Source: Thioclava sp. SK-1
GTDB taxonomy: Bacteria > Pseudomonadota > Alphaproteobacteria > Rhodobacterales > Rhodobacteraceae
Reading direction: 5' to 3'
Assembly (NCBI RefSeq): GCF_001705665.1
Contig: NZ_MDHA01000032.1
Location: 62,001-126,000, forward strand
Length of the DNA: 64,000 nucleotides
A model generated the notes under the pieces. It ran no database searches and had not been told where the DNA came from. It saw nothing but the letters and a program-made list of their open reading frames with translations. Shown piece after piece: positions 56,436 to 64,000 of the stretch; within the stretch, counting starts at the first letter, position 1; the number at the start of each line of letters is the position of its first letter. The translations under genes were made by a program, and so were the position numbers.

Positions 56436-58055
56436 ATGGCAGAGGAAGACACAGATTTAGGGGTTCCCGCGCCCGAAGGTATCGCGGCGCCGATTGATAC
56501 AGAATATGAGATCGGCCAAGATAACGTCGAAGGCAAAGTCGGTAAGTTCGGCTTTGACATCCACAATCCAGTGTTCATGATTTCAGGCATTTCGATTGTT
56601 GCTTTTATCATTTTCACTTTGGTGTTCCATGATGCGGCGGACAGCCTGTTCGGGTGGTTGTTTTCTTCCGTGACCAAAGGGTTTGATTGGTTCTTCCTGG
56701 GCGCGGCGAACATCTTTGTGTTGTTTTGCCTGTTTTTGATCGTGTCCCCATGGGGAAAGATCCGCCTTGGTGGTTCGGATGCGACGCCTGATTTTGGTTA
56801 TCCGGGTTGGTTTGCAATGCTGTTTGCGGCCGGGATGGGCATTGGCCTGATGTTCTATGGCGTGTCAGAGCCCATGTCGCATTACTCTAGCTCCATGTCG
56901 GGGTCCGATTGGGCGCCATTGGGTGGCGCGCAAGGCGACCAAGAGGCCGCGTTGCGCCTTGGTATGGCGGCCACGATCTTTCACTGGGGTCTGCACCCTT
57001 GGGCGATCTATGCGGTTCTTGCGCTGGCGCTGGCGTTATTTTCCTATAACAAGGGTTTGCCGCTGACGATCCGTTCGGCCTTTTATCCACTGTTTGGAGA
57101 GAAGATCTGGGGCTGGCCGGGACATATCATTGATATCCTTGCGGTATTCGCAACTTTGTTTGGCTTGGCAACATCTCTGGGTTTGGGCGCGACACAGGCG
57201 AATGCAGGCTTGAATGCGGTGTTCGGCATTCCGATCGGTATCACCACACAGGTGATTTTGATTGCCTGTATCACAGCTGTGGCGTTGATTTCGGTTTTGC
57301 GCGGGCTGGAAGGCGGCGTTCAGAAACTGTCCGAAATTAACATGGTGCTGGCACTGGCGTTGCTGCTATTCGTGCTGTTCACTGGGCCAACATTGATCCT
57401 GCTGGGTGATATTGGCATGGGGCTGGGGTCCTACCTGACCGAGCTTCCGGCATTGTCCAACCCCTTCGGACGGACGGATACCAATTTTGTGCAGGGCTGG
57501 ACCTCGTATTACTGGGCGTGGTGGATCAGCTGGTCGCCGTTCGTGGGTATGTTTATCGCCCGCGTGTCGCGGGGCCGCACAGTGCGGGAATTCATCACCT
57601 GTGTGTTGATTATCCCGTCGCTGGCCTGTGTGATCTGGATGTCGATCTTTGGCGGCGCTGCGCTGCAACAGGTGATCATGGATGGCTATACCGCTGCGCA
57701 AGATGCGGAACTGCCGTTGCAATTGTTCCGTATGTTGGATGCGCTGCCGCTGTCTTCTATCACGTCGATCTTGGCGGTCGTTCTTGTCATCGTGTTTTTC
57801 GTCACTTCATCGGATTCCGGTTCCTTGGTGATCGATACGATCACGGCCGGTGGTAAGGTCGATGCGCCGGTTCCGCAGCGTGTGTTCTGGGCGACCTTTG
57901 AAGGTGGCGTGGCGATTGTGCTGTTGATTGGCGGCGGTCTGTCGGCGCTGCAGTCAATGGTTATCTCGACCGGGTTGCCGTTCACCTTGGTGCTGTTGCT
58001 GATGTGCTGGAGCATCGTCAAAGGCCTGCAATCGGAAAAAGCCAAGCTGAAGTAA
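56436..58055 (+). CDS. BCCT family transporter, glycine-betaine-type glycine motif
   Basis: Betaine/carnitine/choline transporter, 539 residues, 12 helices, with a ~45-residue acidic N-terminal tail. The signature WAWWISWSPFVGMFIARVSRGRTVREF is present, and the helix-3 motif reads AAGMGIGLMFYGVSEP, the form found in sodium-coupled betaine carriers such as BetP. Substrate is therefore likely a betaine or choline, coupled to Na+ (inference). AGGAG before ATG 56436. The 268-bp gap upstream has a CCGTAA-cc-TTACGG palindrome (56197-56210) and nothing else I can name. Confidence 0.9.
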   Translation: MAEEDTDLGVPAPEGIAAPIDTEYEIGQDNVEGKVGKFGFDIHNPVFMISGISIVAFIIFTLVFHDAADSLFGWLFSSVTKGFDWFFLGAANIFVLFCLFLIVSPWGKIRLGGSDATPDFGYPGWFAMLFAAGMGIGLMFYGVSEPMSHYSSSMSGSDWAPLGGAQGDQEAALRLGMAATIFHWGLHPWAIYAVLALALALFSYNKGLPLTIRSAFYPLFGEKIWGWPGHIIDILAVFATLFGLATSLGLGATQANAGLNAVFGIPIGITTQVILIACITAVALISVLRGLEGGVQKLSEINMVLALALLLFVLFTGPTLILLGDIGMGLGSYLTELPALSNPFGRTDTNFVQGWTSYYWAWWISWSPFVGMFIARVSRGRTVREFITCVLIIPSLACVIWMSIFGGAALQQVIMDGYTAAQDAELPLQLFRMLDALPLSSITSILAVVLVIVFFVTSSDSGSLVIDTITAGGKVDAPVPQRVFWATFEGGVAIVLLIGGGLSALQSMVISTGLPFTLVLLLMCWSIVKGLQSEKAKLK

Positions 58056-58161
58056 GGCAAAGGGGCTGCCCCTGCCGCTGCATGCGGCTCATCGGCGCCC
58101 TGACACGACAGATTGCCTGCGTCACCAGCCTGTGAATGGGCAGAGGTGCAGCATTTAAATA

Positions 58162-58189
58162 AAACCGGGCGGTATTCGCCCGGTTTTTT
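58162..58189 (+). terminator. Rho-independent terminator of the first BCCT gene
   Basis: Perfect 10-bp stem aaaccgggcg (58162-58171) with cgcccggttt (58177-58186), 5-nt loop, running into TTTTTT (58184-58189). 106 nt after the stop. Confidence 0.93.
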
Positions 58190-58333
58190 CGTGCCCGGGG
58201 TTGAAAAACCACATTTGCGCGCCAGGCTAAACGGAACATGGGTGCGGGCACGGCTGTGTCGATCGCGCCAAGATGACGCGTTTCATCAGATTTTTCCGAG
58301 CGATCCGCTCAAGCGATATAGAAGGAGCCCGTC

Positions 58334-59953
58334 TTGCAAGAACTTGCGCGCCGCCTTGGCCTCCGCACAGATCCCACAATTTTCTTCGTCTCTGCAGGGT
58401 GCACCGTCGCCTTCGTAATTTTATTGACCCTGTTCCCGAATGCGATCGGGGATGGCTTTGCTTCAGGCCGCTCATGGATTGTCACCAATCTTGGTTGGTT
58501 TTTTATCCTTGGCGTAAATGTCTGGCTGGGTTTCTTGATTTGGGCGGCAACCTCGCGGCATGGTCATATCCGACTTGGGCCGAAAGGATCGCGGCCCGAA
58601 TATACAAACCTTAGCTGGTTCACGATGCTTTTCGCCGGTGGTATCGGCACGGTGCTGATGTTTTGGGGCGTGGCAGAGCCGATCAGCCATTTTGCCAACC
58701 CGCCACTGCCCGGCGTAGAGCCATTCACCAAAGAGGCGGCGCAAGACGGGATCTCCATCGCGATCTACCATCTTGGCCTTCATACATGGACGATTTTCGC
58801 GCTTCCGGGCTTGGCCTTTGCGTATTTCATCAATCGCTATGATCTGCCGGTCCGCGTGTCTTCGGTGTTTTATCCCCTGCTGCGCGAGGGGATCCACGGC
58901 CCGATTGGCAAGGCAATTGATATCGCGTCGATCCTTGGGACGTTGTTTGGCGTGGCCGTGTCGCTCGGGCTTGGGTCATTGCAGATTGCTGCGGGGTTGA
59001 ACGCGTTGTTCGGCTGGGCGGATGGCACGGTGATGAAGGTTGGCATTCTAGCTGTTTTGACGGTTGTTGCGGTGATCTCTATTGTGGCGGGGCTGGATAA
59101 GGGCGTGAAGCTGCTGTCGAACCTGAATATCGGCATGGCAGTGGCCTTGATGGTCTTTGTGCTTGTGACTGGCTCTACGCTGTTTTTGCTGCGCGGAATC
59201 GTGGAAACTTTTGGACTGTATTTTGAGAACCTGCCGCGGCTGGCCTTTTGGAACGATATGTTGGCAGATGAGGACCCCAGCACTGCCAGCTGGGGCTGGC
59301 AGGGATCGTGGACCGTGTTCTATTGGGCATGGACCGTGACATGGTCGCCCTTCATCGGCCTGTTCGTGGCGCGGATTTCGCGCGGACGCACAGTGCGTGA
59401 ATTCGTTCTGGGGGTGCTGTTGGCGCCGTCTTTGTTCACGTTGATCTGGTTTTCGATCTTTGGCTGGCAGGCGATGGAATTTGACGGGCTTGGCTTGGCC
59501 GCGCGTGCGGCATTGGGCGATCAAGCCGGGCAAATTTCCGCCGCCGTGGCCGATAGTGTGCCGCTGGCCATGTTCGCTTTCTTTGAACATTTCCCTTTTA
59601 CCACGTTCATCCAAGGGATCGCGGTTGTGATTGTTGCGATCTTTTTTGCGACCTCATCGGATTCGGCGTCGCTGGTTGTGGATATGCTTTGCACTGGCAC
59701 GGCTGCACCGGGACCGGTGCATCAGCGTGTATTTTGGGGCGTGGCCGAAGGAATGGTGGCCATGGTTTTGATCATTTTGGCGGGCGATGCGGGGTTGAAC
59801 GCGTTGCAGCAGGTGATCACCGTTGTTGGCCTGCCGATCTTCATTCTGGTCTGTATGATGATCCCGTCTTTGATCAAAGGTTTTGCGCAAGAAGATATTG
59901 ATCATATCTCAATCGGCACGCGGCCAGAGTTGGACAGTTTTGACAAAAGCTGA
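58334..59953 (+). CDS. BCCT family transporter, divergent glycine motif, TTG start
   Basis: Second BCCT transporter, 539 residues, 12 helices, shorter N-terminus than the first. The signature reads WAWTVTWSPFIGLFVARISRGRTVREF, where the first neighbour differs by having Trp-Ile at WAWWISW. The helix-3 motif is GGIGTVLMFWGVAEP instead of GMGIGLMFYG, so coupling ion or substrate probably differs. The start is TTG at 58334, chosen because GAAGGAG ends 6 nt upstream and the next Met lies well inside. The substrate may be choline, betaine or a related quaternary amine. Confidence 0.9.
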   Translation: MQELARRLGLRTDPTIFFVSAGCTVAFVILLTLFPNAIGDGFASGRSWIVTNLGWFFILGVNVWLGFLIWAATSRHGHIRLGPKGSRPEYTNLSWFTMLFAGGIGTVLMFWGVAEPISHFANPPLPGVEPFTKEAAQDGISIAIYHLGLHTWTIFALPGLAFAYFINRYDLPVRVSSVFYPLLREGIHGPIGKAIDIASILGTLFGVAVSLGLGSLQIAAGLNALFGWADGTVMKVGILAVLTVVAVISIVAGLDKGVKLLSNLNIGMAVALMVFVLVTGSTLFLLRGIVETFGLYFENLPRLAFWNDMLADEDPSTASWGWQGSWTVFYWAWTVTWSPFIGLFVARISRGRTVREFVLGVLLAPSLFTLIWFSIFGWQAMEFDGLGLAARAALGDQAGQISAAVADSVPLAMFAFFEHFPFTTFIQGIAVVIVAIFFATSSDSASLVVDMLCTGTAAPGPVHQRVFWGVAEGMVAMVLIILAGDAGLNALQQVITVVGLPIFILVCMMIPSLIKGFAQEDIDHISIGTRPELDSFDKS

Positions 59954-59972
59954 CTCCGCCAATGGCGCATGA

Positions 59973-60007
59973 AAAAGCCCCGCCGGATGCGATCCGGCGG
60001 GGCTTTT
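59973..60007. terminator. Bidirectional terminator between the second BCCT gene and ileS
   Basis: Perfect 16-bp inverted repeat, aaaagccccgccggat (59973-59988) with atccggcggggctttt (59992-60007), loop gcg. The A-run on one side and T-run on the other allow use in both directions, ending the BCCT gene (plus) and ileS (minus). Confidence 0.95.
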
Positions 60008-60034
60008 ATATCTGATCCGCTATCAGCCCAGTGC

Positions 60035-62938
60035 TTAGCTGAGCACGCTGTCACAGCGGGCACATGTGGCCGCATGTGCATGGGTGCCAACGTCGGGCAG
60101 GATTTTCCAGCAGCGTTCGCATTTTTCACCCGGGGCCATTTCAAACACCACGGCAATGCCGGGAATGTCGGGCAGGCGGAAGGCCTCGGCGGGGGCCGCA
60201 TCGGCGGTCAGCGCCAGCGCAGATGTGATGCACAGATCGGCAAATGGCACCGATTGCAGCGCATCCAGCAAGGCTGGATCTTCGACATGGACCACCGGCG
60301 CGGCCTCAAGTGAGGAGCCGATGACCTTGTCTTTGCGCTGCATTTCCAGAGCTGCGGTCACTGCGCGACGGGCGCGACGGATACCGTCCCATTTCGCGGC
60401 CAAAGCCTCGTCCGCCCAATCGGCGGGGGTGGCCGGGAAGTCGATAAGATGGACCGAGCTATCGTCTCCGGGGAAGCGCGACAACCACACATCTTCCATC
60501 GTGAACGGCAAGATCGGCGCCAACCAGGTTGTCAGGCGGTGGAACAGCAAATCCAGAACGGTGCGTGCTGCCCGGCGATCGGTGCTGTCCTTGCCGTCGC
60601 AGTAAAGCGCATCCTTGCGGATATCAAATTCCAGCGTTGATAATTCCACAGTGCAGAAATTGAACAGGATCTGGAAGACGTTTTGGAAGTCGAAAGCGCG
60701 ATAGCTTTCTTGCACCTGTGCGTCCAGCTTGGCCAGACGATGCAGGATATAGCGTTCCAACTCTGGCATTTGGGCGACATCCAGGCGCTCGGATGCGTCG
60801 AACCCGTCCAGTGCCCCCAGCATGAACCGCAGCGTATTGCGCAGGCGGCGATAGCTGTCTGCCGTGCCTTTCAAAATTTTTGGACCGATACGCTGATCCA
60901 ATGTGTAATCGGCCTGCGCCACCCATAGGCGCAAGATATCGGCGCCATATTGTTCGATCACCTGTTCAGGTGCGACGGTGTTGCCGATGGATTTGGACAT
61001 TTTCATGCCTTTTTCATCCAGCGTGAACCCGTGGGTGACGACATTGCGATAGGGCGCGCGGCCCTTGGTGCCACAGGCCTGCAATAGCGACGAGTGGAAC
61101 CAACCGCGGTGCTGATCGGTGCCCTCCAGATAGACATCGGCAATACCATCGGGTGTGCCATCCGCACGGTCGCGCAGCACGAACGCATGGGTGGAGCCGC
61201 TGTCGAACCACACATCAAGCACGTCAAAGACCTGCGCGTAGTCATCAGGGTTCACGATACCATCGAGCACGCGCGCCTTGAAGCCCTCTTCATACCACAC
61301 GTCTGCGCCGCCCTGTTCAAACGCGTCGCAAATCCGGGCGTTGACTGTGGCATCGCGTAACAAGAAATCTGCATCGGTGGGTTTCGCGCCAACCTTGGTA
61401 AAGCAGGTCAGTGGCACGCCCCAAGCACGCTGGCGTGACAAAACCCAATCGGGGCGCGTTTCAATCATCGAATGCAGACGATTTTCACCGGATTTCGGCG
61501 TGAATTCGACCAAATCTTCGATGGATTTCAGCGCGCGCTTGCGGATCGTGTCGCCGTTCTCGCCCATCCCATCGCTGAGGGTTTCATCAATTGCGGCAAA
61601 CCATTGCGGCGTGTTGCGATAGATCAGCGGCGCCTTCGAGCGCCACGAATGCGGGTAAGAGTGTTTCAATTTGCCTTTGGCCAACAGCGCGCCCGCATAG
61701 GCCAGCTGTTTGATATTCTCGACATTGGCCGGGCCGTCTTTCCCATCGTCATTGACGATCTTCAGACCGGCAAAGATCGGCAGATCCGCGCGATAGGATC
61801 CATCGGCTTCAACGTTATAGGTCATTTGCAGTTTGTATTGCAGACCAAGCTGATAGTCGTCATCGCCGTGGCTGGGCGCAGTATGCACAAACCCGGTGCC
61901 CGCGTCATCGGTGACATGGTCGCCGGGCAACATCGGAACATCGTAATCCCATTCACCATTCGCGTCATCGACACCGGCATAAGGGTGGTTCAGCAAGATG
62001 CCTTCGAATTCGGACGCTGCCACGTCACGGACGCGGGTAAAGCCCTCGACCTTCGCCGATTTCAGAACGCCCTCGGCCAGCACATCGGCCAGCACCAGAA
62101 GCTCGCTTGCGACGGCGGTCGATTTGTCTTCGACCGTGTCGACACGGTACAGGCCATAGGCGATGCCCGGACCGAAAGCCACGGCGCGGTTTTGCGGAAT
62201 GGTCCAAGGCGTGGTTGTCCAGATCACAACGCTTGCCCCGTCCAACACGTCGGATTTTGGTTTGAACCGAACCCAGATCATGTGGCTGGTATGGTCGTGG
62301 TATTCGACCTCGGCCTCGGCCAGGGCGGTCTTTTCAACCGGCGACCACATCACGGGTTTGGACCCTTGATACAGGCTGCCATTCATCAAAAACGCCATGA
62401 ACTCTTCTGCGATTACGCGTTCTGCGTGGAAGTTCATCGTCAGATAGGGGTCTGCCCAATTGCCATATACGCCCAGACGTTTGAATTCCTCGCGTTGGAT
62501 ATCCACCCAACCTTCGGCAAATTTGCGGCATTCTTGCCGGAAATCGATGACCGGAACGTCATCTTTGTCTTTGCCGGCTTTGCGATACTGCTCTTCGATT
62601 TTCCATTCGATCGGCAGGCCGTGGCAATCCCAGCCCGGAACATAGCGCGCGTCATGGCCCATCATCTGATGGCTGCGCACGATGATATCCTTGATCGTTT
62701 TGTTCAGGGCGTGACCGATGTGCAGATGGCCATTCGCATAGGGGGGACCATCATGCAGCGTAAACGGCGCGCGGCCTTCCGCCTTGTCACGCAAACGATC
62801 ATAGATCCCGATCTGTTCCCAACGGGCCAGCCATTCGGGTTCGCGCTGTGGCAGGCCTGCGCGCATCGGAAAATCGGTTTCGGGCAGAAAGACGGTATCG
62901 CGGTAATCGACGGTCTTGTCGGTTGTGTCGGCGCACAT
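60035..62938 (-). CDS. ileS: Isoleucyl-tRNA synthetase
   Basis: Class I synthetase charging tRNA-Ile, 967 residues. HIGH motif in PPYANGHLHIGHALNK, KMSKS loop in KGMKMSKSIGNTVAPEQV, editing domain with TTTPWTIPQNRAVAFGP and DDAGTGFVHTAPSHGDDDY. C-terminal zinc finger CERCWKILPDVGTHAHAATCARC, so it is the bacterial form with a zinc-binding tail. AAGGA lies before the ATG at 62938. It is divergent from the reductase gene. Confidence 0.98.
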   Translation of the reverse strand: MCADTTDKTVDYRDTVFLPETDFPMRAGLPQREPEWLARWEQIGIYDRLRDKAEGRAPFTLHDGPPYANGHLHIGHALNKTIKDIIVRSHQMMGHDARYVPGWDCHGLPIEWKIEEQYRKAGKDKDDVPVIDFRQECRKFAEGWVDIQREEFKRLGVYGNWADPYLTMNFHAERVIAEEFMAFLMNGSLYQGSKPVMWSPVEKTALAEAEVEYHDHTSHMIWVRFKPKSDVLDGASVVIWTTTPWTIPQNRAVAFGPGIAYGLYRVDTVEDKSTAVASELLVLADVLAEGVLKSAKVEGFTRVRDVAASEFEGILLNHPYAGVDDANGEWDYDVPMLPGDHVTDDAGTGFVHTAPSHGDDDYQLGLQYKLQMTYNVEADGSYRADLPIFAGLKIVNDDGKDGPANVENIKQLAYAGALLAKGKLKHSYPHSWRSKAPLIYRNTPQWFAAIDETLSDGMGENGDTIRKRALKSIEDLVEFTPKSGENRLHSMIETRPDWVLSRQRAWGVPLTCFTKVGAKPTDADFLLRDATVNARICDAFEQGGADVWYEEGFKARVLDGIVNPDDYAQVFDVLDVWFDSGSTHAFVLRDRADGTPDGIADVYLEGTDQHRGWFHSSLLQACGTKGRAPYRNVVTHGFTLDEKGMKMSKSIGNTVAPEQVIEQYGADILRLWVAQADYTLDQRIGPKILKGTADSYRRLRNTLRFMLGALDGFDASERLDVAQMPELERYILHRLAKLDAQVQESYRAFDFQNVFQILFNFCTVELSTLEFDIRKDALYCDGKDSTDRRAARTVLDLLFHRLTTWLAPILPFTMEDVWLSRFPGDDSSVHLIDFPATPADWADEALAAKWDGIRRARRAVTAALEMQRKDKVIGSSLEAAPVVHVEDPALLDALQSVPFADLCITSALALTADAAPAEAFRLPDIPGIAVVFEMAPGEKCERCWKILPDVGTHAHAATCARCDSVLS

Positions 62939-63261
62939 ATGTGGAAAATCCTTGGAACGGGGAAGGGTCGCGCAGGTGGCGACCTGTCGCTTGGCTCATA
63001 GCTCCCGGCTACCCTGACGCGTCAGAGCGCCGGGCTGATAATTCGTAGGATGTGAGCCGCGTTGATCATTGGCGCGTTATAGGCGGGCGTGCGCCCTTGG
63101 GCAAGCGGATCTGACGCTTTGACCACGTCGAACGGGGGTCTATTACGCGCAATTGGCTGTAACGCGGCGTTTCACATGACTTCGGTGGGGCATATTGCCA
63201 TGATAGCTTACGTTAGGCAGGCCGGGTCGGGCGGTTTGCATGCCAAGGGGGAGGAACACCC
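62939..63261. other. Divergent intergenic region, ileS / FadH-like gene
   Basis: 323 bp that must hold two promoters. On the ileS side, ggtcgc (62966-62971) can pair with gcgacc (62979-62984), placing a small hairpin in the ileS leader. A 12-bp palindrome ctgacgcgtcag (63014-63025) lies further up. No promoter or operator can be assigned with confidence, and no RNA gene is seen. Confidence 0.5.
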
Positions 63262-64000
63262 ATGAGCCATTATCCGCATCTTATGCAGCCGATTGATTTG
63301 GGGCCATTGCAGCTGCCCAACCGGGTGTTGATGGGGTCAATGCATACCAATCTGGAAGAGCGAGGCGATTGGAACCGGGTCGCGGAATTCTATGCAGAAC
63401 GTGCGCGTGGCGGTGTGGGGTTGATGGTGACAGGGGGGATGGCGCCGAATGCTGAAGGCGGTGTTTTTCCGGGGGCGTCAGGCTTGTTTACCGCCGAAGA
63501 TATCGTCCACCACCGTATGGTGACATCGCGTGTCCATGCCGCAGGCGGGAAGATCGCGATGCAAATTTTGCATGCTGGGCGCTATGCCTATGGCAAGGAT
63601 TGTGTCGCACCATCAGCGATACGATCACCGATTTCGCCCTTTCGGCCGACAGCGTTGGACGGCATGGGAATCGAAAAGCAGATTGCCGATATCGCGACGG
63701 CAGCCGCACGGGCGCGCGACGCAGGCTATGACGGCGTAGAGCTGATGGGATCAGAAGGCTATTTTTTGAATCAGTTCCTTGTGCGCCACAGCAATCACCG
63801 CGATGATGAATGGGGCGGTAGCTATGAAAACCGTATGCGACTGCCCGTAGAGGTGATGCGACGGGTGCGTGCCATGCTTGGCGCGGATTTTTTGGTGATT
63901 TTCCGACTATCTTTGATGGACCTTGTGCCAGATGGCTCCAGTTGGGCAGAGGTGGTGCAGCTGGCGCGCGCGGTTCAGGCGGCGGGGGCCAATGTGCTGA
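63262..64000 (+). CDS. fadH: NADPH-dependent 2,4-dienoyl-CoA reductase-like (FadH family), 3' end cut
   Basis: Old-yellow-enzyme family flavoprotein; 246 codons visible of about 670. The TIM-barrel start MSHYPHLMQPIDLGPLQLPN, then RVLMGSMHTNLEERG, is the FadH pattern; FMN/substrate residues follow in GVGLMVTGGMAPN, LQILHAGRYAYG and DAGYDGVELMGSEGYFLNQFL. In full FadH an iron-sulfur and an FAD/NADPH domain follow beyond the window. It would remove double bonds at C4 during unsaturated fatty-acid oxidation. GGAGG precedes ATG 63262. Confidence 0.9.
   Translation, partial: MSHYPHLMQPIDLGPLQLPNRVLMGSMHTNLEERGDWNRVAEFYAERARGGVGLMVTGGMAPNAEGGVFPGASGLFTAEDIVHHRMVTSRVHAAGGKIAMQILHAGRYAYGKDCVAPSAIRSPISPFRPTALDGMGIEKQIADIATAAARARDAGYDGVELMGSEGYFLNQFLVRHSNHRDDEWGGSYENRMRLPVEVMRRVRAMLGADFLVIFRLSLMDLVPDGSSWAEVVQLARAVQAAGANVL

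Noticed and set aside
61472-63001. 509-codon plus-strand open frame opposite ileS
   Set aside because: It is the mirror of the well-supported ileS gene, has no family pattern or ribosome site, and its composition follows from the codon bias of ileS.

Overview
The window looks like the chromosome of a marine alphaproteobacterium of the Rhodobacteraceae (Roseobacter group). The evidence is family-typical gene orders (DUF3576-leuS-lptE-holA; lspA-DUF3035-two M16 peptidases; rsmB-heparinase-like-purH; xseB-ispA-dxs; DUF484-xerC), DUF families common in that group (DUF3775, DUF1674, DUF6478), a serC-type RNA leader, and a phosphatidylcholine synthase beside choline/betaine-type transporters. Composition is fairly even and GC-rich. 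I see no prophage, insertion sequence, CRISPR array, rRNA or tRNA. Both edges cut genes: holA on the left and a FadH-like reductase on the right.

Layout. 1-4.5 kb: minus-strand operon DUF3576 lipoprotein, leuS, lptE, holA. 4.9-5.8 kb: acidic porin with a strong terminator. 5.8-9 kb: PLP-homeostasis protein, L,D-transpeptidase plus GTP cyclohydrolase II, and a CenR-like response regulator. 9-18 kb: minus-strand secreted hypothetical, DUF3775, rmuC-mutL, then lspA, a DUF3035 lipoprotein and an active/inactive M16 peptidase pair. 18-22.8 kb: rsmB, heparinase-like, purH. 23-26.3 kb: isoprenoid operon xseB-ispA-dxs, preceded by an unusual minus-strand leader with an 18-codon ORF. 26.6-31 kb: queuosine-precursor transporter, phytase-like esterase, mepA, an UMF1-type transporter and a thioesterase. 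31.3-36 kb: yggT, recQ and a cytoplasmic hybrid histidine kinase. 36.3-41.2 kb: a phosphatase and the whole serine pathway (serA, serC, serB). 41.2-47.5 kb: a five-gene operon joining a membrane-anchored disulfide oxidoreductase, a CDP-alcohol phosphatidyltransferase and a YnjBCD-type ABC transporter. 47.5-54.4 kb: lipoprotein, DUF6478 pair, priA, transaldolase, DUF484, xerC. 54.5-60 kb: EF-hand protein, phosphatidylcholine synthase and two BCCT transporters. 60-64 kb: ileS and the FadH-like reductase.

Most of the window is housekeeping. Three places merit attention. (1) 26370-26611 on the minus strand has a Shine-Dalgarno region complementary over 17 nt to the expected 3' end of 16S rRNA, an 18-codon ORF and two hairpins, all upstream of xseB-ispA-dxs. 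(2) 41271-47475 is a translationally coupled operon resembling the poorly understood ydj/ynj cluster of enterobacteria, with a VTT-domain/flavoprotein fusion. (3) 54521-59953 combines a low-complexity EF-hand protein with an apparent choline/betaine uptake and phosphatidylcholine module.
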